Below are positions 1 through 4,933 of a stretch of DNA of 7,681 nt, one piece after another. The stretch comes from an uncultured Lachnospiraceae bacterium. Its GTDB lineage: Bacteria > Bacillota > Clostridia > Lachnospirales > Lachnospiraceae. Every line of letters begins with the position of its first letter. The stretch's first letter is position 1. The DNA lies in the NCBI GenBank assembly GCA_934320845.1, contig CAKRFU010000046.1, positions 1-7,681 on the forward strand. The letters are read 5' to 3'. Position numbers and translations under genes: made by a program. The notes under the pieces were generated by a model that searched no databases, had not been told where the DNA came from, and saw nothing but the letters and a program-made list of their open reading frames with translations.

Positions 1-5
1 AATAG

Positions 6-346
6 TGGAGCTGCGGGGAGTCGAACCCCGGTCCGAACCCAGATTCAATGTACTTCTACTGTTATAGTCAGTGCTTTAACATTCCCTCTGGCTGACGCCC
101 ACTAACAGGCTGCAGCTTTTGGTAGCTTCATAAATGTTCTAATATCTCAAAGCTTTGACATTAGAGGGTCCCACAAGGTTGACACCGGTGATCCTCATCG
201 TGGGTTATGAGGGCCGATGAGCTGCAACTAGGCAGCTAATGCAAAATTATCTTCTGCGTTTAAATTTAAGTCGAACTTTTTACGTGGTGTCCGACCACGA
301 ACAGCTTCTCCATCTTCAGTGAGCCCGTCGAAACCAGTACAACCCC
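6..346 (-). ncRNA. ssrA: Transfer-messenger RNA (tmRNA, 10Sa RNA)
   Basis: This RNA rescues stalled ribosomes: alanyl-tmRNA with SmpB enters the A site and encodes a degradation tag. The 5' end (346 downward) begins GGGGUUG and pairs over seven positions with CAGCUCC (13-7), allowing G-U pairs; A6 is the discriminator. The T arm is visible at 30-14, with a five-pair stem and the loop UUCGACU. The 5' domain has the tmRNA signature CUGGUUUCGACGGG. The tag frame runs from 257 to 228 and encodes AEDNFALAA then UAG. The resume codon is inferred as GCA at 257-255, because the stretch before it (ACUUAAAUUUAAAC) lines up with the same region of Bacillus subtilis tmRNA. The released tag would be A-AEDNFALAA. 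The length, about 341 nt, is normal. The DNA after the discriminator reads CTA, so CCA is apparently not encoded and must be added after transcription. Confidence 0.97.
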
Positions 347-389
347 GTTGTACTGAGCTGCTCTGTAAGCAACTGTTTTAGTAAATATT

Positions 390-418
390 ATTTTACTATA
401 TTCCAAAATACCTGTCAA
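390..418 (-). promoter_or_regulatory. Sigma-A promoter of ssrA
   Basis: On the minus strand TTGACA (418-413) is followed by a 17-base spacer and TAAAAT (395-390). The -35 is a perfect consensus match and the -10 has one mismatch. Transcription would start near 383, about 37 bases before the mature 5' end of tmRNA, so the precursor needs 5' processing, as is usual with RNase P. Confidence 0.85.
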
Positions 419-451
419 GACGTTTTCTCAGCCATTTCTATTTTCGCACAT

Positions 452-494
452 AAAAATGCTGCTATCCATATCTAAAATATGAATAACAGCATTT
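452..494 (-). terminator. Rho-independent terminator of the chemotaxis gene
   Basis: AAATGCTG (454-461) and CAGCATTT (487-494) form the base of an imperfect hairpin whose upper part also pairs partly (CATAT with ATATG). Read on the minus strand, the stem ends in a run of five T's. It lies just after the stop codon of the chemotaxis receptor and before the ssrA promoter, so it separates the two units. Confidence 0.8.
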
Positions 495-521
495 CGTATA
501 GCACATATAATTATATCGTTA

Positions 522-1841
522 TTATTTAAATTTAGCAACTTTGAATTTTCTTATAAGCCCGTCAAGTTTCTCTGCCTGACTGCTCATTTGCTGGCTCGCT
601 GCTGCACATTCCTGTGCTGTTGCCGAATTATTCTGAACATTATTGTTAATCTGTTCAACACCTTCGTTAATCTGTTCAAATGAATCATTCTGGGCACTGA
701 GTGCCTGTGCAACATCATTTACTTCACTTGTTATTACATTTGAACCGCTAACCACATTCTCCAGCTGTTTTGCTGTATCGTCAACAATTACAATACCCTT
801 TTCAACAGCTTTTACAGATGTCTCAACAAGCTGAGATGATTCTTTTGCTGCTTCTGAACTCTGTGCTGCAAGCACCGACACCTGATCTGCAACAACAGCG
901 AAACCTTTTCCTGCTTCACCTGCTCTTGCTGCTTCTATAGATGCATTTAATGCAAGCAAGTTTGTCTGGGCTGAAATGTCATTTATTGTTGCTATAATTT
1001 TTCCAATTTCCTTTGATGCATCACTGATTTCATTCATCGACTGAACCATTTCCTGCATCTTTTCATTTCCTATAACAATCTCTCCACCGAGATTTTTAAC
1101 TTTATCACTTATCTCTTCTGCATTGCGGGCATTCTGAGCTACCTGCTCTGATATTGATGTAATCGTTGCTGTAAGTTCTTCTGTCACGGCAGCCTGTTCT
1201 GTCGAACTCTGAGCAAGTCCCATAGAACTCTCTGATACCTGTTCTGAACCGTTTGCAACTTCATCTGCAACTTGCTGTATACTCTTAACAGTTGATGACA
1301 TGCTCTCTTCAAATTCTATAAATGAATCCCTGATTCCCTTAAAGTCACCTTTCCACTCTACCTGTGGTTTTACTGCAAAGTTACCTTTTGAGAACTCATC
1401 CATTGAGTTTGAAATATCATCAACGTATGAAGCAAGTATTGAAACTGACTTTCTAAGATTGTGTGCAAGCTCACCAATTTTGTCTTTTGCATGATAATCA
1501 ATCTCGCAATGAAGATTTCCTGCTGCAATTTCTTTAGTAACTTTTTCTATAGCTATAAGCGGCTCGATTATAGCCTGAACAATCTTTGCACCAAGCATCT
1601 TTGAGAAAAATATCGCAAGACCAACAAATGCTACTATAATAACAATTCCAACTCCATATGCGATCGTGGTACTGTTAAGCATTCCTCCTGCCGCACCCAC
1701 ATCCTTTTTTACATCTCTGAATAACAGACTAAGAACTATGATGGATAAAATACCTGACACAACCATCAACTTAATAACAAAGTTATAACCATAATTAATT
1801 TTGTGTCGCACGTTTAAATTTTCAAGTTTCTTTTCAAACAC
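522..1841 (-). CDS. Methyl-accepting chemotaxis protein without an extracellular sensor domain
   Basis: This is a chemoreceptor that would signal through CheA/CheW to the flagellar motor. With the start chosen here it has 439 residues. Two hydrophobic helices (about 21-41 and 62-80) are separated by only about 20 residues, so there is no room for a usual external ligand domain. A HAMP domain follows (about 84-135, with Pro94 and the DKIGEL motif near 120). A second, less typical HAMP-like stretch (about 147-181, with GNFAV and GDFKGI) comes next, then a long coiled-coil signalling domain to the end. The conserved hairpin tip is at about 292-325 ([18 protein letters not shown], then [11 protein letters not shown]). 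No C-terminal CheR-docking pentapeptide is seen. The start is GTG at 1841, because AGGAG (1854-1850) lies 8 bases before it; an in-frame GTG at 1850 overlaps that ribosome binding site and is unlikely. Receptors of this layout are thought to sense membrane state or cytoplasmic signals, but the ligand here is unknown. Confidence 0.95.
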   Translation of the reverse strand: MFEKKLENLNVRHKINYGYNFVIKLMVVSGILSIIVLSLLFRDVKKDVGAAGGMLNSTTIAYGVGIVIIVAFVGLAIFFSKMLGAKIVQAIIEPLIAIEKVTKEIAAGNLHCEIDYHAKDKIGELAHNLRKSVSILASYVDDISNSMDEFSKGNFAVKPQVEWKGDFKGIRDSFIEFEESMSSTVKSIQQVADEVANGSEQVSESSMGLAQSSTEQAAVTEELTATITSISEQVAQNARNAEEISDKVKNLGGEIVIGNEKMQEMVQSMNEISDASKEIGKIIATINDISAQTNLLALNASIEAARAGEAGKGFAVVADQVSVLAAQSSEAAKESSQLVETSVKAVEKGIVIVDDTAKQLENVVSGSNVITSEVNDVAQALSAQNDSFEQINEGVEQINNNVQNNSATAQECAAASQQMSSQAEKLDGLIRKFKVAKFK

Positions 1842-1889
1842 AATAATCACTCCTATTCACATATTTCTTAATTTCTTCTTCGATAAATT

Positions 1890-1919
1890 ATTATATACTC
1901 AATTTCAAGGAATAATCAA
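1890..1919 (-). promoter_or_regulatory. Probable sigma-A promoter of the chemotaxis gene
   Basis: TTGATT (1919-1914), an 18-base spacer and a perfect TATAAT (1895-1890) lie on the minus strand. The predicted start near 1883 leaves a leader of about 42 bases. A perfect TTGACA also occurs further upstream (1941-1936) but has only a poor -10 partner. I see no clear flagellar sigma-28 motif. Confidence 0.65.
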
Positions 1920-1983
1920 TAAAAAATACGAAACTTGTCAATAATATTGCGAATACAGCTCATTATAAATATATTTTCAGTAC

Positions 1984-2111
1984 AAAGAGTCGCTTGCGAC
2001 TCTTTCGCGCTTGAGCAGAATGCATAGCATTTATTTCCTTCCCGTGAAATGCGCATCCTCACAGAGTGTTTTTTTGTTATAAGAAACAAGAAGTTTCCTA
2101 TAACAAAAAAA
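1984..2111 (-). repeat. Block of nested inverted repeats, candidate dispersed repeat or structured RNA
   Basis: Three inverted repeats lie side by side. The first is perfect: AAAGAGTCGC (1984-1993) with GCGACTCTTT (1996-2005). The second is composite: TGAG/CTCA (2012-2015, 2058-2061), ATGC/GCAT (2020-2023, 2053-2056) and GCATTT/AAATGC (2027-2032, 2047-2052). The third has arms of about 18 bases (2069-2087 and 2093-2111) starting with seven T's and ending with seven A's. Its only mismatch is A-C in the plus strand, which becomes a G-U pair in minus-strand RNA, so the minus strand may be the structured transcript. ACTCT (1999-2003) could instead pair with AGAGT (2063-2067), giving an alternative fold. 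No open reading frame is evident. The strand is tentative. Confidence 0.55.
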
Positions 2112-2135
2112 TCCCCGAAATCAGCTTCGGGGATT
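2105..2135 (-). terminator. Rho-independent terminator of lysC
   Basis: CCCCGAA (2113-2119) and TTCGGGG (2126-2132) form a GC-rich stem, lengthened by three A-T pairs at its base, with a six-base loop. On the minus strand it runs directly into seven T's (2111-2105). It sits 31 bases past the lysC stop. The T run also forms one end of the adjoining inverted repeat. Confidence 0.9.
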
Positions 2136-2165
2136 CTTAATTATTTTTATTCTGTTAAAATATTT

Positions 2166-3485
2166 TTATAACTGAGTTGTTACAAAAATATCATAAATTG
2201 CTTTAATAGCCGCTTCAAAGTCATTATCACTAACACCAATAATAATATTAAGCTCTGATGAACCCTGGTCAATCATTTTTACATTGACATTTGCATGAGC
2301 AAGGGCTGAGAATATACGTCCAGCAGTACCTCTTGTAGACTTCATTCCACGACCTACAACAGCTATAAGTGCAAGGTCAGCTTCGATTTCAATGCTGTCC
2401 GGATGTGCATTTCTGTTAATTGCTGAGATAACTGCCTGCTCTTTTTCCGCAAATTCAGGCTCATGAACAAATACTGTCATAGTGTCTATACCTGAAGGCA
2501 TATGCTCAAAGTTTATACCGTTTTCCTCAAATGCACTAAGCACCTTTCTGCCAAATCCAACTTCAGCATTCATCATATCTTTATCTATATTTACAGACAC
2601 AAAGCCTTTCTTTCCTGCGATACCGGTAATTGTATATGCCGGATGATGACATGTACTCTCAACAATCCATGTTCCCTCGTCTTCAGGAGCATTTGTATTT
2701 CTGATATTGATAGGAATACCTGCTTTTCTAACAGGGAATACTGCATCTTCATGAAGTACACTGGCTCCCATATACGAAAGTTCTCTAAGCTCTCTGTATG
2801 TGATAACCTTAATAGGCTTTGGATTATCTATAATTCTTGGATCTGCAATGAGAAATCCTGATACATCTGTCCAATTTTCATATGCTGTGGCATGAACTGC
2901 CTTTGAAACAAGTGAACCGGTAACATCTGAGCCGCCTCTCGAAAATGTTTTTACTACTCCGTTTAATGTTGCACCGTAAAATCCAGGTACAACAGCATTT
3001 TCAACTTTTGAAAGGCGTTCCTGTAAAAGCTTATCAGTTGTATCAGCGTCGAATGAACCATCCTCATTAAATATAATTACTTCGGCAGAATCAACAAACT
3101 CATATCCAAGATAATTTGCCATTATTATTCCGTTTAAGAATTCACCTCTTGATGCCGCATACTGCGAACCGGCTTTCTTCTTAAAGTTTTCTGCAATTGT
3201 TTCAAACTCTTTGTCAAGAGAAAGTGTCATGTGAAGCCCGTTTATAATAGACTCATATCTCTCTTTAATTTTCTTGAGTTCTTTAGAAAAATCCTTTTCT
3301 GCCTCAGCAAGATCATAACATGCATAAAGCATATCAGTAACTTTTGTATCTTTTGAATTTCTCTTGCCTGGTGCACTTGGCACAACAAATTTTCTTTCAG
3401 GATCAGCTTTGATAATGTTTCCAACCTTCGCAAACTGAGTTGCGCTTGCCAAAGAACTTCCACCAAATTTTACTACCTTAATCAT
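2166..3485 (-). CDS. lysC: Aspartate kinase (aspartokinase), monofunctional
   Basis: This cytoplasmic enzyme phosphorylates L-aspartate with ATP to 4-phospho-L-aspartate, the first step toward lysine, diaminopimelate, methionine and threonine. The protein has 439 residues, normal for the single-chain class with both regulatory domains in one polypeptide. The kinase domain (about 1-285) has KFGGSS (6-11), the SAPGKR segment (37-42), RGEFLNG (113-119), SRGGSDVTG (182-190) and WTDVSGFLIADPR (205-217). Two ACT domains follow (about 293-365 and 371-436), the usual site of feedback control by lysine or threonine; which one acts here cannot be told. There is no homoserine dehydrogenase fusion. The start is ATG at 3485, with GAGGAG about 6 bases upstream. 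It is followed by its own terminator and has no pathway genes beside it. I find no lysine riboswitch or T-box upstream. The symbol is by family; thrA-type or dapG-type naming is possible. Confidence 0.96.
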   Translation of the reverse strand: MIKVVKFGGSSLASATQFAKVGNIIKADPERKFVVPSAPGKRNSKDTKVTDMLYACYDLAEAEKDFSKELKKIKERYESIINGLHMTLSLDKEFETIAENFKKKAGSQYAASRGEFLNGIIMANYLGYEFVDSAEVIIFNEDGSFDADTTDKLLQERLSKVENAVVPGFYGATLNGVVKTFSRGGSDVTGSLVSKAVHATAYENWTDVSGFLIADPRIIDNPKPIKVITYRELRELSYMGASVLHEDAVFPVRKAGIPINIRNTNAPEDEGTWIVESTCHHPAYTITGIAGKKGFVSVNIDKDMMNAEVGFGRKVLSAFEENGINFEHMPSGIDTMTVFVHEPEFAEKEQAVISAINRNAHPDSIEIEADLALIAVVGRGMKSTRGTAGRIFSALAHANVNVKMIDQGSSELNIIIGVSDNDFEAAIKAIYDIFVTTQL

Positions 3486-3533
3486 TTTTGTCTCCTCACA
3501 TATTCTTTATTTCTAAATTTATGATGGTGGCAT

Positions 3534-3564
3534 ATCATACTATATTGTATTCACGATATTCCAA
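3534..3564 (-). promoter_or_regulatory. Weak candidate promoter for lysC
   Basis: TTGGAA (3564-3559) and TATGAT (3539-3534) lie on the minus strand with a long 19-base spacer. TATAGT and TACAAT occur just upstream and could serve as alternative -10 boxes with poor -35 partners. A start just downstream of 3534 would leave a leader of about 40 bases, containing the AGGAG site. The placement is tentative. Confidence 0.3.
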
Positions 3565-3596
3565 AAATGATAGTGCACCTTTCACCTGCTTATCAT
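3563..3596 (-). terminator. Terminator-like hairpin upstream of lysC
   Basis: ATGATA (3567-3572) and TATCAT (3591-3596) form the outer stem, with GCA/TGC pairing inside after a small internal loop. On the minus strand the stem is followed by five T's. It could end the transcript of the small HTH gene upstream or act as an attenuator for read-through into lysC. The stem is AT-rich and imperfect. A run of eight T's on the minus strand (3671-3664) lies nearer the HTH gene but lacks a convincing stem. Confidence 0.4.
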
Positions 3597-3742
3597 CAAT
3601 TAATGTAATTCCATCAACGTTAAATAATTTACCACAAAATCAATAGTTTGAAAAGGGGGACATAAAAAAAACGCTCTGAAATATTTTTTATTGCTCTATT
3701 TCTCCGCCAAATATTGTCCCGGCAGTATCGGATGCATATTTT

Positions 3743-3925
3743 TCAAAGAAAACTTAATGGATCTATCCCAAGATAGGAACATATCTCAAGCATCTCGGTA
3801 GCATTCATTTTTCTGTCTGTATTACCAAGCAGCAAATCCAAATCCACTTTTGTGTTTTCAGATATCTCCGCCGCTGAGATATTATTTTTTCTGATATATT
3901 CAACAATTTCTCTTGTAATTTCCAT
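3743..3925 (-). CDS. Small helix-turn-helix (XRE/Cro-like) protein, 60 residues
   Basis: The protein is 60 residues long and almost entirely one predicted helical DNA-binding domain. ITREIVEYIRKNNISAAEIS (3-22) looks like the first two helices of a Cro/C1-type fold, and EMLEICSYLGIDPLSF (44-59) matches the closing helix and the LGIDP turn seen in XRE proteins. There is no effector domain. The start is ATG at 3925, with AGGTG six bases upstream. A longer reading from 4009 is ruled out in practice because the promoter (3975-4003) lies inside it. The gene is transcribed away from the larger XRE gene at 4175, with about 250 bases between their starts. Its DNA target is unknown. It could be an autoregulator or a remnant of a mobile element's control region. 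The family call is by pattern only and the middle of the domain is divergent. Confidence 0.7.
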   Translation of the reverse strand: MEITREIVEYIRKNNISAAEISENTKVDLDLLLGNTDRKMNATEMLEICSYLGIDPLSFL

Positions 3926-3939
3926 TATCATCACCTCTT

Positions 3940-3958
3940 TTTCTTGTTTTTCAAGAAA
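3940..3958 (-). promoter_or_regulatory. Inverted repeat in the leader of the small HTH gene
   Basis: TTTCTTG and CAAGAAA form a perfect seven-base inverted repeat with a five-base centre. It lies between the predicted transcription start (about 3968) and the ribosome binding site, about 15 bases before the start codon. It could be an operator for an HTH dimer or an RNA hairpin affecting translation. Confidence 0.5.
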
Positions 3959-3974
3959 TGTATATAGTATTTCT

Positions 3975-4003
3975 ATTATACTCTTGTAACAAAAGAAGTT
4001 CAA
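3975..4003 (-). promoter_or_regulatory. Sigma-A promoter of the small HTH gene
   Basis: TTGAAC (4003-3998), a 17-base spacer and a perfect TATAAT (3980-3975) lie on the minus strand. The predicted start near 3968 gives a leader of about 43 bases. This promoter settles the choice of the internal ATG at 3925 over the upstream reading. Confidence 0.8.
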
Positions 4004-4043
4004 CTGCATATTTTCCTAAATATCGAGAATAACATTGATAATC

Positions 4044-4073
4044 TTGACACTGTGGTTTTTCGTCTGATACTAT
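4044..4073 (+). promoter_or_regulatory. Probable promoter of the plus-strand XRE gene
   Basis: A perfect TTGACA (4044-4049) is followed after 18 bases by TACTAT (4068-4073), with an extended -10 TG at 4065-4066. The leader would be about 95 bases. TTGGAA at 4120 with TATAAA-like sequence nearby is a weaker alternative. The region between this promoter and the divergent one is only about 40 bases, so one bound regulator could affect both. Confidence 0.55.
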
Positions 4074-4174
4074 TTAATTATTAAACTAATTTAGATTTTA
4101 ACTTATGATGATTAATAAATTGGAACTTATCCGACAATATAAATAATGAATATATTTTAGAAATGAGGTTCAAA

Positions 4175-4516
4175 ATGAAAAATCCTGTTATTGCCAAAAT
4201 GCTTAAATACTACCGCAAAGCAAATAATCTTTCTGTAGATGATATTGCAGCATATTTGGATGAATGCGGCATATCCGTTGCAAATAAAACCATTTACGGC
4301 TGGGAAAGCGGTCAGACCCAGCCCGATGCCGATATTCTTCTATATCTTTGCAAATTTTACCGCATAACAGATATTCTCGGTACATTTGGCTATTCAAAAA
4401 AGAAAAAGCCTGAGACTGTTACCTATTCTCTTAAAGAAAGAGATCTTGTGGATGCATACAGAAAAAATATAAATATGCAGCCTGCTGTTGATAAACTCTT
4501 AGATCTAGATAAATAG
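4175..4516 (+). CDS. XRE-family transcriptional regulator, 113 residues
   Basis: The protein is a probable DNA-binding repressor or regulator. The N-terminal helix-turn-helix domain spans about residues 6-68: IAKMLKYYRKANNLSVDDIA, then the recognition segment around SVANKTIYGWESGQTQP (34-50), and ILLYLCKFYRI closing the domain. A basic linker (SKKKKP, 74-79) leads to a short C-terminal helix, YSLKERDLVDAYRK then MQPAVDKLLDL (101-111). This kind of tail is common in small clostridial and phage-type XRE regulators and may serve for dimerisation. There is no peptidase or ligand-binding domain. The start is ATG at 4175 because GAGG (4165-4168) lies six bases before it; the in-frame ATG at 4163 overlaps this site. 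It is the only plus-strand gene supported in the window and is divergent from the small HTH gene. Its target is unknown. Confidence 0.88.
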   Translation: MKNPVIAKMLKYYRKANNLSVDDIAAYLDECGISVANKTIYGWESGQTQPDADILLYLCKFYRITDILGTFGYSKKKKPETVTYSLKERDLVDAYRKNINMQPAVDKLLDLDK

Positions 4517-4527
4517 ATCTAGATAAA
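4500..4527 (+). repeat. Two tandem copies of a 14-base repeat across the stop codon
   Basis: TAGATCTAGATAAA occurs at 4500-4513 and again at 4514-4527 with no change. The second copy supplies the TAG stop of the XRE gene. With only one copy the gene would end at TAA after the same residues, so the protein is the same either way. This looks like a recent slippage or duplication event. Confidence 0.9.
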
Positions 4528-4542
4528 TAATTTTTAAATAAA

Positions 4543-4580
4543 CAAAAAATCTTCCTCCTCTCATTTGTGAGAGGAGGAAG
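4543..4580 (-). terminator. Strong Rho-independent terminator between convergent genes
   Basis: A perfect 13-base inverted repeat (4551-4563 with 4568-4580) surrounds a four-base loop. On the minus strand it is followed at once by ATTTTTTG, so it ends the DUF2442 gene. On the plus strand the sequence after the stem has no T run, but the hairpin may still help stop the XRE transcript, which ends about 35 bases upstream. Confidence 0.9.
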
Positions 4581-4601
4581 AACAATTCTTGCCCATTCTA
4601 T

Positions 4602-4829
4602 TTATATTTTAAATACAATCTCATCTAACAATAATTCCAAACCATTATTCCAGCAGATTGCCTGCCCATCCTTTACATAACCTGATTTAAATACTTCCCA
4701 ATCATTTAAATCATAAAATCTGACATTTTTTATCCTTGAACTCATATCATATAATCCAACACTGTCATCAGTAAATACAATTTCCATAAGATAATTCTTA
4801 AAAAAGCTGACATTTTTTATCTTCTTCAT
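4602..4829 (-). CDS. DUF2442-type small protein, 75 residues
   Basis: The sequence pattern fits the DUF2442 family: an N-terminal strand region KNVSFFKNYLMEIVFTDDSV, an LYDMSSRI segment in the middle, then DLNDWEVFKSGYVKDG and ICWNNGLELLLDEI near the end. Proteins of this family are about 70-90 residues and of unknown biochemical role. They are often found beside a DUF4160 partner in arrangements suggested to resemble toxin-antitoxin pairs. No such partner is visible here. No signal peptide or membrane helix is seen. The start is ATG at 4829, with AGGGTG seven bases upstream. It has its own likely promoter and a strong terminator. The LuxR regulator ends 104 bases upstream on the same strand, so read-through is possible but not required. 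The function is not known. Confidence 0.8.
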   Translation of the reverse strand: MKKIKNVSFFKNYLMEIVFTDDSVGLYDMSSRIKNVRFYDLNDWEVFKSGYVKDGQAICWNNGLELLLDEIVFKI

Positions 4830-4867
4830 AACATATCACCCTATGATCCTTTCTTTAAATCATCTTT

Positions 4868-4896
4868 ATTATATGTATGAATCGATATTTTTTCTA
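4868..4896 (-). promoter_or_regulatory. Probable promoter of the DUF2442 gene
   Basis: A perfect TATAAT (4873-4868) is preceded by a 17-base spacer and TAGAAA (4896-4891), which matches four of six -35 positions. The start near 4861 gives a leader of about 30 bases with the AGGGTG site. Confidence 0.55.
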
Positions 4897-4902
4897 TTAT
4901 GG

Positions 4903-4924
4903 AAAACCATACTTTTTTTGTATG
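4903..4924 (-). terminator. Weak terminator-like hairpin after the LuxR regulator
   Basis: CATAC (4908-4912) and GTATG (4920-4924) flank a run of seven T's (A's on the minus strand). The stem has only five pairs and the following T run is four bases. It is the only candidate for ending the large regulator gene before the DUF2442 promoter, so read-through is plausible. Confidence 0.25.
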
Positions 4925-4933
4925 ATATAAATT

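Noticed and set aside
1984..2111. CRISPR array
   Set aside because: The repeats are adjoining palindromes of different sequence, with no regular direct repeat and spacer pattern.
2502..2861. Plus-strand reading frame of 119 codons inside lysC
   Set aside because: It lies wholly opposite a well-conserved aspartokinase domain, has no convincing ribosome binding site, and its translation shows no recognisable domain.
3242..3466. Minus-strand reading frame of 74 codons overlapping lysC in another frame
   Set aside because: It overlaps the N-terminal kinase domain of lysC, which has a clear start and motifs; the alternative frame has no family resemblance.
3664..3702. Terminator for the small HTH gene at the run of eight T's
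   Set aside because: The only stem (GAAATA with TATTTC) is six A/T-rich pairs with a 13-base loop and is six bases away from the T run.
3926..4009. N-terminal extension of the small HTH protein
   Set aside because: The extension contains the strong promoter at 3975-4003, and the AGGTG site is placed for the ATG at 3925.
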